Made by a program: the position numbers and the translations under genes
Notes under the pieces: generated by a model
Seen by the model: the letters and a program-made list of their open reading frames with translations, nothing else
What the model was told of the DNA's origin: nothing
Databases searched by the model: none
Assembly (NCBI GenBank): GCA_951230915.1
Contig: OX579636.1
Coordinates: 35,213,567 to 35,277,566 of the forward strand
DNA length: 64,000 nucleotides
Direction of reading: 5' to 3'
DNA from: Antitrichia curtipendula
Taxonomy: Eukaryota; Streptophyta; Bryopsida; Hypnales; Leucodontaceae
In this document: in pieces, positions 12,560 through 24,200 of the stretch
Layout of the letters: every line of letters starts with the position of its first letter
Numbering within the stretch: position 1 is the first letter of the stretch

Positions 12560-13223
12560 CAAAACTCCAATTACAGCAAAATGGATGTTCCAAGCCAAAC
12601 GGAATATCGATGGAACAATAAACAAGTTCAAGGCTCGAATTGTAGCCCGGGGATTTCAATAGAAGGAAGGCATTGACTATCATGAAGTTTTTGCTCCTAT
12701 TTTATGATGGAAAACAATATTGGTTATTCTCGCTCTTGCTGCACAGCACAACTAGGCACTGTCACAAATGGACGTGATCACAGCATTTTTGAATGGAACC
12801 ATCAACGAAGACATATTAATGGAGATACCAGAAGGCTTCCCATGTGCAGGTGATTCAACCAAGGTATGCAGAATCAACCGAGCCTTGTATGGCTTAAAGC
12901 AAGCCCCCAAAACCTGGTATGATTGCATCGACAAATGGATTCAACAACAAGGTTTGACGCGAAGCACCAGCAATCCAAATCTCTACTTCAAGAAAACAGA
13001 CGGTAAACTCATCATCCTATTACTTTATGTTGATGACCTCTTTATCACAGGGGACGACATTGAAGGAATTGCCAACCTTAAGCAAAAGTTACGATCTGAA
13101 TTTGAAATGAAGGACTTGGGTGAAGCAAGCAACTACCTTGGAGTTGAGATCAATCGCACAACTCAAGGCATCTTTATCAATCAACGTGGATACATCAAAA
13201 AATTACTTGAGAGGTTCAATCTG
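12560..13223 (+). pseudogene. copia reverse transcriptase, several stops
   Basis: Same frame as the integrase piece. It shows TAKWMFQAKRN, KARIVARGFQ, SQMDVITAFLNG and the RT active site LLLYVDDLFITGDD, with YVDD at 13026-13037, then YLGVEINR. Stops lie near 12660, 12705, 12753 and 13224, all compatible with C-to-T or G-to-A transitions from Arg, Gln or Trp codons. The 152-codon open piece 12768-13226 covers the palm. Confidence 0.9.
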
Positions 13224-13339
13224 TAAGGCTGTAATCCAAGCAAACTACCAATCGACCCCAAACTACAGCTACAAAAGAACACATGCACAACTAAGATTGA
13301 TTCGGAATTGTACAGATCTCTGGTTGGATCCTTGCTCTA

Positions 13340-13983
13340 TCTCTCACACTCGCCCCGACATTTGCTACGTTGTTAGCAGCATCTCTCGATACATGCAAGA
13401 ACCTGAAGAAGATCACTTTAAGGCAGTAAAGAGGATATTGTGCTACCTGAGCGGTACTGCTGACTACGACTTGCTTTCGTCCTTTGACAGCAACAACACT
13501 CTTCACTCCTACGCCGATGCAAACTGGGGACGAGATATCGACACACGCAAATCCATATCCGGCATACTACATCAATTTGGAAATTCAAGTATTGGCTGGA
13601 GCAGTAAAATGCAACCAATTGTCTCCCTCTCAACTACTGAAGCAGAATATTGAGTTCTCACGGACGCAGCCAAGGATATTGTTCACTTGCGAAGATTCTT
13701 CCAAAAACTAGGGTTCAACATGGATGCTCCAACAACACTACTTAGTGACAATCAATCCTGCATCAGATTAGTAGAAAACCCCGTCTTAAATGCTAGAACT
13801 AAACACATAGAAATTCATCACCATTTTATTCAAGATACTGCAAAAGCAGGAGAGATACAGGTAGGCTACATCCCCGCCGAAGACCAACTAGCTGACTTTC
13901 TCACAAAACCTCTAGCTCTTAGTAACTTTCACGCTAACAAGCGTCAGGTTGGCATTCTCTCTAAGGCCGAAATTTTGACCTAA
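13340..13983 (+). pseudogene. copia RNase H, frameshifted with one stop
   Basis: After a frameshift near 13351 the frame reads HTRPDICYVVSSISRYM, HSYADANWG and SLSTTEAEY. After a TGA at 13651 it continues with LLSDNQSCIRL, KHIEIHHHFI and QLADFLTKPL. These are the standard blocks of copia RNase H, including the D-E-D residues. The coding part ends at 13983, about 610 bp before the 3' LTR. Confidence 0.9.
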
Positions 13984-14596
13984 CCCATGCTGGTGTCTGC
14001 CAATTATCTATCCACAATGCTCTCTTTGTCATCCTATGCTTAAAGTCTGGAGCTCTAGGGTTTCTCCGTGACTCTCTGTTATCCCACCAATCCCTTAGAT
14101 TGTCTATCAGGTCCCTCCAACAGTCATCTATAGTACTCTCAGTTTCAACTCCCTGTACACTCGTCTCTCCCAAAACCCTAACAGACTTAGCAATACCTCC
14201 ATCTGTTTGAATCATAGCAGCCAAAATTTTGTTGTTCACCTCGCTTCCTTGAAATAGCCGCCACATGAACATACATGCATCTTGCAGCCAATCACAAACT
14301 CGCAGCATCGCCATAACCCCAAACCACAGCGACATTACAATCAACTAAACCTACCAAGGTACCACTTAGATTGATCAACATTACTACCCTTGACAAGATT
14401 CTAAGACTACTCAATCAAAGCCTCAGACTCCAACACAAACTTACCAAGGACATCTGATCTGCACCACTCCGGCACACCCGCAACACTTCCATCGGCAACT
14501 CAAATACTCGAGACATTTCTTCAAGCTTAGCAACAATTCAAGCCAGGGTGGATACCTTGGCGCTTATCTTCTGAAAGGTCTTTGCGCAAGGAAGGG
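13984..14596. other. Spacer between RNase H and 3' LTR, with an antisense open frame
   Basis: No copia domain is expected or seen here. On the minus strand 13961-14344 is open for 127 codons (start MIVMSLWFGV), longer than most chance frames in this window. It overlaps the end of RNase H. Antisense frames in this position have been reported for some plant LTR elements, but I recognise no domain, and chance is possible. Confidence 0.4.
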
Positions 14597-14873
14597 TGTT
14601 GGCGTTTTCTACTCTTCAGACCTCTCTCATCCATGCCCTATCATTCAACCAACGAAAAACACAACTGTTAGTCTACCAACAACAAACTCATTACAGTGTA
14701 CATATTACTGTTATGTAGTAACAGTTTTGCTTAGTGGTAATTAAGTGATCCAAGTAGTGGGCCTCAGCACAAGCATGTATATATACTGCCCACTGGCTTT
14801 CTTAATACAAGTCTTCTAATTACCTACTGTTCATATGTATGCATGTCTGTCTTTCAAAGTTCTTACTGCAACA
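14597..14873 (+). repeat. 3' LTR of the copia element
   Basis: 277 bp, preceded by the polypurine tract AAGGAAGGG and followed by the target duplication GGATT. Confidence 0.93.
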
Positions 14874-14878
14874 GGATT

Positions 14879-16060
14879 TACATTTAAATTTTAAAAAAAT
14901 TCAATACTTTGTTAGTCACAACTTTTCAAGGGAAGGCAATTCTATTGAGAGCCCATTCTTGCTCTAATGGATGTATTGGGGAGCTTCAATCTTTTTGAGT
15001 TTTTGTAATATGGCTAGGAAACTTGGAAGGTATTTTTAAAGCTTATCTACTACCTTGTATAATTAAAAGAATTGACTACAATGAATATGGGATCTACAAG
15101 TTATGCTCAAAACAAAATCGAGATATAAATGCCATAACTTGGAAAAAAATTAGTATCAAATTTTTTTTTTAATAAAGTTGAAAAATATTTTAGATTCAAA
15201 TGAAAATTGATATATGAATACTTGACAAGATAATCTACATTTTAGTAAAGTTTTAAAACATTTGGAATGATTGTCCATCATTTACACTTGGCCAAAGATA
15301 ATTGTGATAGTTTATAGGTTATCTTGGGAATTCTAAACTAATAGAGACTTGGAAAAATAAATTTGAAAACAGGTTTAGGATTATTTGGAGATTAAAGATA
15401 CAAATAGATTCTTTACACATCATTTTACAACAAAGGCCCTATACTATTTCAAACCTATTTGCAAAAATTTGCAATGATGGTAGAGGCATGTAGTCTTTAT
15501 AGGCAACTATTTCACTTCAATGTAACTATTGATAGACTTGTACTAAACACATAAGCTATAAGGACCGTTGTCGCATCAAATATACATACAATATGTAAAA
15601 ACAACTAAATGTTGTCAAAGTAGACGTTTTTTTGAAGAGTCTAAAGATCCACATGGAGAAGATTCTACTGTTTTTACCTCTATTAAACAACCATTAAGCA
15701 TTAGTTCTTTTATTTCTTTAGTTGAAAGCATTTTTAACTTTGTTTGTAGATTTTAAAGTTGTTAAATGGAAAGATAAAGTTTGTTTTATCTTTCTTTTGG
15801 ATTTTAAAAGGGATTTGAAAGCCACGTAGTCGCCACGTAGGAGATAAGGATAGAGTTATGGGGGGAAAAGGGTGGTCATTGGACGAATTGTGGTCCATGT
15901 GGTATTTTGTGGCATGTGGCAATTTGCTTAAGTGGAGGGGATGGGGGGTGAGGTGGAAGATAAGGTGGAGGGCCTTCTTCTTCCTCCTCTTAGTTTGCTT
16001 AAGGAGAACCAAAACTTTGGAAAGACATAGCGTTTTGTACAGAAGAGTTTTTGTAATGAA
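14879..16060. other. Intergenic, no gene seen
   Basis: AT-rich sequence with short open frames on both strands. A short direct repeat, 'gccacgtagtcgccacgtag', lies at about 15822-15841. Nothing in it looks like a gene. Confidence 0.45.
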
Positions 16061-16700
16061 ATTTTTTGAGCTTGCTTATCTTGTTTTGAGATTTCTAAAA
16101 ACTTGTCGCTCTCTCAATTTGGAGTTTATATGTGAAGTTATGCTTGATGGAGTGAGAGAGATAATTGGCATGGAGTGAGAGGATAGAATTTTCGAGGACT
16201 CATAACTTTTAGGTGAGGAGTTTTTTGTCTTTGAGATTTAAAAAGAGTATGTGTTTAAATATTAGCTTTTCTAAAAGCCGTCATTTTCTTAGTTTGGAGT
16301 TAGGATGCAAAAGTTATAGGCTTAGAAGCAAAGTAGTGAGAGGTTGCCTTTGATTTGAAGAAAGAGAGCTTCGATCGGCTATAAAAGTCGGAAAATATCT
16401 TATTTTGTGTTAAAATTTGAAAGCTGTGTAGATTAGCATGTTAGATTTCTATAGAATTATCATACAATCAGTTTGGAGTTTATATGTGGGAGTTATGATC
16501 TTGGGAGAAGAGTAGTGGTGAGCTGCCTTGGAGTTGAAGAGAGAAAACTTTGACCAACTATAAAAGTTGTAGAGTATGATAGTTTAAGTTGAATTTTGGT
16601 GGATTTGTAGATATTGTTGTTAGCTTTCCAGAGAGATGTTTCATTCTCAATTTGAAGTTCTGGAGAGGCTGTGGCACTCATATTTGTGGCGGGACCTTCC
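16060..16700. repeat. Degenerate tandem repeat, about 180-bp period, 3-4 units
   Basis: The landmark 'tcaatttggagtt' (or 'cagtttggagtt') recurs at 16114, 16289, 16468 and 16647, giving spacings of 175, 179 and 179 bp. Each landmark is preceded by a 'ttagctttctagag'-like block, and the three full units continue with 'gttat..gcttg...gtgagaggttgcc'-like blocks. Units are diverged from one another. Each lacks a long open frame. Confidence 0.7.
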
Positions 16701-19700
16701 TAAAAGGGAACTTATGCGGTTTATGAGCAACTCCAACTACTTTGTACAAACATGTGATGTTATATGGGGACTTTGTGGTGGATTATGAAGATTTTGTGAG
16801 CATGCACACATATATTTGTTAAATCACGGGCCCTTTATTTCCCAACCGAGTGTACTTGCAGTCAGAAGCCCAACGCTTGCCCAAGGCAAGGCCTTTCTAC
16901 TCGACACTGTGTACTCCAGCAATGTTGGATTACTAAAATTCATAGTAGACACCAAAGCATACTCTAAAGTGTCCTAAGGTTTGAAACTAGCATGGCGTGT
17001 GCACTCAAGTAATTTTCTCTTGTGTGATTTGAATAGATTGAAAACTTGTCTTCTTGCTCTTGTCATTTTATCTACTTGTTCTTGCACTGGGAGTTTGGTG
17101 GCCTACGGTTCCAAGAAATATGAATGGTAAACAAAGGAATTTTGACACCTTTCCCGCTCACAACTTTAGGCTACATGGAATTCATGCACAGGGTTGATGT
17201 GCATATACCTTTCAAGTTAGAAGTTACAAATGGTGGCATGAAGTGTTTTTTTCTTTTGGATACTTTTGTCGTCAATTTTTACATCCTTTATAAATTTGTA
17301 AGTGTTGCTTTAGAAAAATAGTCAATAAAGCATTTGAGCTTTCAGATTCATTTGGCACAAGATTTGTTTCAATCATATTGCTCATGGCAAGGATGCATCT
17401 CATTATATTGGTTGGCTTCTCAATCTACTTTGAACACTCACAGACTTGGGCAAAGCATAAACCAGAGGACTTGCTAGTTCTACTAGAATAAAACATGCAT
17501 AAATTTAGTGGGTATGTATGTGATAGTCTAATGCATTTGTATATAAAAGACTGCTTCTAGCAAAGTTATTAGATTTTGAAAAGGTAAGATTTTTCAAAAT
17601 TGAGAGAAGTACATGTTGATTCATGTTTTGCAATTGGAGAGTGGGAAAGAGTAGAATGGCAAAAGCGGTATCAACATGCAATATATGATTTTAGAAAAAA
17701 ATAGAAGAAAATTCTACCATTTCTACTAAAGGTAAAATTGTCGTGAATGTATACAAGGGCAAATTGGTTTTGACCATTTTTAGGCCTATTGTAGCATTAC
17801 ATTTGATAGGCGAGTCGTTGGCTACATGAATAGATCTACAAGAGAAAGGACAAATTTTGGTGATACGAAGGAGGACATAGAAGCAAAGCAGGTGACTAAA
17901 AAAAGGTGTGTATAGACATGACAATAGGCAATGGCAAATTGTAAATTTTTTGGTTCATAGTATACAAGTTCTAAAATTTTGTAATGAAAATAGATTATGG
18001 ATGCTAATGGCCTTCTAATTCTAAGAATTTTTTGACAATTGCTAAACCACTCAATTTGGGTACAAATTTGCACAATTGTAGGAAAAGTGCACTCGGAATA
18101 GTGTTGGGCTTGATTGATGCCTCTAATCTGAAACCAAAGTGGGTTTTTTTCTATCAAATCCTCATTCTACAAGTACACTGCCATGATTTACACCAAATGC
18201 ACTCACGTGCCCTTAGCCCCCACTATGCTCTACATTATATCAATTGCATGCGTAGTACAATTCCATCTGGAAGTATAGAGGCCCCAATTAAATTTGCCAA
18301 GGCTAGATTTAGGGCTTTAGAACACTCAAGGATTAAAAGTCAATTTTGCTAATTTATCACACTTTGAGGTTTAGTACTAGTCAATATCCAAAATGAATGA
18401 TCTAGAGTTAAAAAATTTGTAATCTATTTCTACTATAGGTGAACATGTGCCTACCAAGGGGCATCTAAAAATATATTATTTTATGTACTCCATGCATGTT
18501 TGTGTAAATAGAACTCCCTTGAGCACGCACTTTTGAATATAGAAGATGGTTTTGAGTTCATTCTTTTGGTGAAATTTGATCAACATCAAGTTTTCATAAA
18601 GTGCCAACTTTCAATTTTTTTCATTATTTTTTATTAATTCATACCTCGTTGTATCTATCTTTTGTGACAAATTGTCTTTTTTTCACACAATATTGTTTTA
18701 GTACTCGCAAGTAGTCCACAATACTTACAGTAGTACTTTTAGCCATTGATTTTTTTGATCAATGACTAAGATTGTTCTAATACAAAGTACTTACAATATT
18801 GGCCAGCAAAATTTCTATTTGGGCCAACGCTACAAAATTTGACCTATCTTCTTTACAACCATTCTAGAAACAATCACAACAGAAAAAATGGTAGGACATG
18901 TTGTGTTGAACCAATTTGTCCAATTTGTCCCTTGGAAATGATGGTCCACATGTTCTTTGTACGCATGCTATGCATAAGTAAGTGTGTTTTTTATTTTACA
19001 ATGCAATCTTAAAAAAGAACATCAAAATCTGGTAGAAAATGTGGATTATGAGGTAGAAAGAAGGGTGGGCAAACCACAAAAATAGCATGGAGAAGTCACA
19101 GAAAGAGAAGAGGTTGATGTTCACAACAAAGATATAAGTGGACGCGGCTTATGTCATTGACAATGGAACCTTTTTAGGAGAAATTGAAGGTGAGGCATTG
19201 TGGGAGGTGATCTAATGTTTGTTAGTGGAGGTAAAATGGGTGATAGTAGAACATATTTGTGGAATCACTCTTTATATACATCATCTTGTATATATAGGTT
19301 GGACTTCCAAATTCAATGTTAGGCATCACCACAACAAGTAAGAGCAACAAATTGCGCTAGTGCATTGTGTGATTTGAGCGTTTATAAAAATGATATTTTT
19401 GAATTCTTTCTTGTCCTTATTGCAACGGATAAATAGTGGTGGTGCAAAAAAAGTAGCACATACTTTAGTTGCAAAACTAGAATTTTATAGGCTTGTAACA
19501 TATTTACACGCTAGTAGAGCAACGGCATAGTTATGAATTCCTCAATGTTGGTTTGCTTTCAAAGTTGAGGAAGGACAATTCAATTGTCAACAAAGAAAGC
19601 ATTGAAGAATGGTAAAAAAAAATGAATATTAGTCACAAGGGAGTGGTGGAGCTTTGTAGGAAATTAGAATCTATACAGAAAATAGGATTTGGGCATTACA

Positions 19701-20667
19701 AAGATTATATCATTTTGTTTATGTTTGTTTTGTAATTTAATTTCTATTATTTAAACATGCCCCATACATATGTTAAAGCATATACTACCACAATAATAAT
19801 TTTATTGAAAAATTTCTTGTAATTATATACTTTAGAAGTTAGAACATGATTGTAGGCTTCAAAATTCAATAAAGTAGTATTTTTAAGATTTTTTAAAGTC
19901 TTTAAGCAAAGTAGCAACCAGACTTGGGAAGCTTCATTTTGTTAATTTTAATCAAAATAATAATAAGTCATTTTAATCTTCAAAAATTGAATTTTAAGAA
20001 TAAAAAGTACAATTCAAAATTATATTGTTTTTCCTTAAAACTATATCTCATATTAATCAAAAAGTGACCACTACAATTTAAACTCGATTATATGTATACA
20101 CCATTAACAATTGTGCACAAAAAATTAGGGTGAAAATAATCACTTTTTTAGAATTAAAATGAATTATTTTTCTATTTACAAGCAAATTTGGGATCCTTGG
20201 AAATCTTCTAGGGCTATATAAATAGAGATTAGCAACAAAAAAAATAAGTATCTCTAATTGTAGACCTATTTGCAAAACTAATCTATATACATTTTTTATT
20301 TGAATATATACCTTTTGAACTTGAACACTTGTGATCAATTTAGATACACTTGTAATGAACAATTTGAATATTTCATGGTTTTTTCATATAGTATTCAAAA
20401 TCTATATGCTAAAAAAATATGGAGTTTTCTTTCAGTTATCAACAAGATCAAACAAAAATTAGGACGATATAATATTAGAAATCATTTTCAAATGCATATT
20501 TAATAACTTTTAGGTGGAGTTGCATTATGCTTTTATATTTGCTACAAAATTCACCAAGATACTCCATTTTTATAGGTTAATCTCTTAAAGACCATGCTAT
20601 ATTTTCACTTGAAAATTAGTAACATTTATTAAGCCTTAATTCTACATGGTATTGACTTTTTCAATTA
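16701..20667. other. Intergenic, no gene recognised
   Basis: Open frames do not exceed 111 codons and show no motifs I can name. The stretch near 19060-19230 is less AT-biased and has a broken readable frame (AAYVIDNGTFLGEIEGEAL), possibly a remnant of a coding sequence, but I cannot assign it. Confidence 0.4.
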
Positions 20668-20678
20668 GATGCACCTTC
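20668..20678 (+). repeat. Left target-site duplication of the 16.5-kb MULE
   Basis: GATGCACCTTC occurs here and again at 37137-37147, just outside the inverted repeats. A length of 9-11 bp is what Mutator-family transposases generate. Confidence 0.8.
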
Positions 20679-20727
20679 AACGACGCTAGGGTCCGAGCGT
20701 GGAGCGGTGAGCTTGTGAGCTGTGAGC
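20679..20727 (+). repeat. Left terminal inverted repeat of the MULE
   Basis: It contains GCTAG, then CGAGCGTGGAGCGGTGAGC and further GTGAGC copies; two more copies of GAGCGGTGAGC-like sequence follow just inside. The match to the right end is about 40 bp with scattered differences. Clustered GTGAGC words are candidate transposase-binding sites. Confidence 0.72.
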
Positions 20728-21218
20728 ATATAACTTGCGAGCGGTGAGCTTGAAATAGCCTTTTCTTGGAAAATTTAGGCTCAGATTTTTTAGGAGTAAA
20801 GAATCTGTCCAAAAATTTAACAAAAATTCACGATTTACAATTCACATTGGTACCTATAACCGCGGCTCCTATAACCGTGGGTGAAGGTGAAGGGTGGTTT
20901 TTTGGAGGCAAATAAAACTCTTGGGTATGCATTTCAGATTACGGTGATTTGCAGTAAAGACCTTCTGAAAGAGCATCTTGTCTCTATAAATATCAAAGAT
21001 TCATGTAATTTCACTAGAAATTATTCCACCGAAAATTGGGTGGAATAGAAATGTGTGACTCAGAGAAGATGAAAAGTAGACCCAAAAAATGGTAGAAAAT
21101 ATTGGATGTACTTCCAAAACAGTCAGTTTTTATAAATGAGGACTATGACATCATAATTTCACCTGTAGCACATGTTCAGGGTTCAAACATGAAAATACTA
21201 CCCTCCAAGAAATTACTC
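20728..21218. other. Left subterminal region of the MULE
   Basis: Holds the inner inverted repeat CCTATAACCGTGGGT (20868-20882), preceded by a near-duplicate 'cctataaccgcgg'. It presumably carries the 3' untranslated and polyadenylation part of the minus-strand transposase gene. There is no other gene. Confidence 0.55.
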
Positions 21219-24200
21219 CTATTTTGCAATCAAAATGATCCCAGCTCGAACTAGAAGTAGCTTCAACTCATTAAAGCTATAACTTGGTGCATGAATGAAC
21301 TTGTCATCATGAATGTCCATTTTGCAAAAGTACCTATACAAATAGTATAAGTGCTTACAATTGACGTATTGTGCTCGGCCTCCAATAGCAGATACCACCA
21401 TATTGACAAAATCAGGACATGTGCATGAAGGGAATGTACCCACAGTAACTCGATACACATTTTGCTTGGGCTCCACTCCGGTCTGCAGTACCACAATTGC
21501 ACCAAGTGCAGGAAGAGGGACAAGGGTCACTCCTAGAATTTCCCCTTTAATATTTCGAGCACTCTCCCACTTATTTCGATGCTCAACAGTTGAAGGATTT
21601 GCAAGTCTTTTAATCGTTCGGTTGTTCCTCACGGTTGGATGTGCATCTGGATTTGGTGGACATGGTTGGGTGAAAAAGACCGGCTCAAAATTTTTTGACA
21701 TGGCAAAAAGGTCCTTAGGCGACAAGGTAGGCCGTTCTTGAAGACAAAAACCGGCATGCTGTAATAGTAAAGTTTCTTCGCGACTCAAATTTGTCCCTGC
21801 CAATTTTGGCCAAACTTCATGTACCTCAGGCCTATCAATGATCCACTTTCGTTTTGTACCTTTCACACAGCGTTCAATATCATCCCAGCAAAACCAAAAA
21901 TCCACCACCACTGGGCGCTTAGTTCCATACTCTTCTTTCCTACCACGATATGTAGGAGCAGGGGTTCCCTTTCCACCCTTCGCAATTCTTGAGGTACACT
22001 TGATGTTTGATGTTTGCTGCTGAGTCCAACATTTTGCATTTGACTTGTGGCTGATTCTAGCAATGTGCCACTTGGATGTGTCGCAGTCACTTTCGCATGC
22101 TACTATCACGTACTTTGAATTATTGACTTCACTACAATTTAAGGTGCCTTGCATTGATTCCTCTACCACCTTTGTAGACCTGGTTTTGACTCGAGGTTGC
22201 GAGAAGTTTACTTTGTCTGGTCTATGTGAATCTCCTGCATCACCAATAGGAACATCGAGGCTCCTCTTTGTGCTCCCAAATATTTCTTCTCCTTCTAGAT
22301 GTGGTACTCGAGATCCCACGCCATGACCTTCCGGCAATAAATTCAATGCCTCTGCTATTTTTTTGGGACACCCAGTGCGCCTAGCTACTCTCAACTTCAA
22401 CTCACTCTTAGATGGTCCTGACCCAGATGTATGCCCTCTAAGGTAAGCTCGGTAGTTTGTCATTTGCATCCAAGCCCGAATACTGTCATCACAAGTGGCG
22501 TCGAATAAACTGTTTCCTTTCTTCCCCAACATTTGAAGCCACTTGTTATGTACAGTTTCGGACAAATTGCAAGAAGGCATGTCTGCCATCTCTTGTAAAG
22601 TAAGACCCTAAAATGCAACCATCACCAGATGCAATTAAGATAAATCTCAAAATATACCATGCCATTTATATTTGTAATCGCTTTATAAATTGGCAAGAAT
22701 GAAAATATTCTATCAACTCTACAAATGTACTATTGAAAGAAAATAAAGAAAGACTTCATTAAAATTTGTTTTTTTCAACTACTACAAAATAAAAACAAGA
22801 AGTTGAAAACATAGTACAATCATCCATACATGGAAAAATTTCTACAGTAGACCCTAATACTCAAATTCTATTTCAACAAATACAAGGCGATTGAATTCGT
22901 CGGGTTTAACAGTTTAAAAAAAAAATCCACTATGCAAAATCAAAACTCTTTCATTGAAATTTGAAGCTTTAGGGTTCTCAACAATTTCCGAAATGCAAGC
23001 TTCTAGGATGTGAGTGTTTAAAATCATATTACATTTTTTTTTATAACAATCATATTACATTTAGATCCGTCGGATCCGACGGATGCATACTTTATTGGAA
23101 CAAATATTTTTATTCAAAATCTTCTGAAATTTATACACTTCACGTACAACGTTAAAAAAAATCTCTATCAAAACATTTAACTGAAAAGAATAAGTAGTAA
23201 TTCCAAAATAATCTTCATGGATATAGTTCAAATTTATAGATGCCTACTTCACTGAAAATAGAAAAAAAAGTGCACACCAAATAAGATTAACATACCATTG
23301 TCATGAAACCTCCCCATTGTAAATAACGAAAATGCCAAAATGCTAGCCAATGCTCCAAATGATGAAGTGCGTCCTCGGTTGTTGCTCCAGATGATAGCCA
23401 CCATGATCGGATTGCAAGATAGCGAACCTCCGCTTCATCCAAAGTCTTGGATTCTTTATATTGCTTGCATAATGCAATGTGTTGTTGTTGTAATGCTGGC
23501 TTGATGTGTTTCTGGGTGTGCTTCATAAGAGAATTACTCCAATGCAATAAACATGACCTCTCCCGATTTGTCATGACATCATCTGCAGAACCACTACCAT
23601 ATACAATGCGAATTGCATTCCAATTGGCCATTGCACTATCCGCCATGAATCCCTTAAAATTTGGATTGGGTACTCCATGTTTCTCCATCACAGCATTCAA
23701 GGACCTCCAAAATTGTACTTGAATCTCCGTATCTTCTGATTGCATGTCACAAATTGCAATGGTCATAACCTTCTTGTTCTGCGAGTCATACACGTGGCAT
23801 GCCATGGTGGTCCAGTCCTTCACGCGCTTCACGTGGTCGAACATCATCCACGCATTCTCTAGATCACCTTGTGGTTGCATCCGCTTTACCAAGTTCACTC
23901 CACTTCCAGGCCCCTCCGTGAGCATCTTAAAGAGATAGACTTTTTCTTTGCCTTGGCCTGGGAAGACACTGTCATGTATGAACTCGAACTTCGATTCCTT
24001 CTTCATGGCCATAATGTTGTCAATGATCCCTCCTTGATTGTTGGAGCGGAAAGAAGAGATAATATTCCGTATACTAGGACTACTTAGCGATTGAAAGCGC
24101 TCCATGACTTCTTCCATTTCATCTCCCTTTAAGATCTTCTTCTCTCCTTCTCCATGGTGAAAAAGGTGGTTCGTAAGGAAGTCTTTGCTAGCAGATAGGG

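Larger units (their letters stand above)
9279..14873 (+). mobile_element. Ty1/copia LTR retrotransposon, full length but mutated
   Basis: A 5595-bp element has two 277-bp LTRs (9279-9555 and 14597-14873) beginning TGTTGG and ending CAACA. Identical 5-bp target duplications GGATT flank it (9274-9278 and 14874-14878). A primer site follows the 5' LTR and a purine tract, AAGGAAGGG (14588-14596), precedes the 3' LTR. The internal order is gag zinc knuckle, protease, integrase, reverse transcriptase and RNase H, which defines copia. Multiple in-frame stops and at least two frameshifts make it non-autonomous. The LTRs differ at about 13 positions, all transitions, so the insertion is not very recent. 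Confidence 0.95.

Noticed and set aside
20690..20760. Regularly spaced GTGAGC words could suggest a CRISPR-like or satellite array
   Set aside because: The words are 6-8 bp apart with no spacers and appear inverted at the other end of the element, so they are part of the transposon termini.
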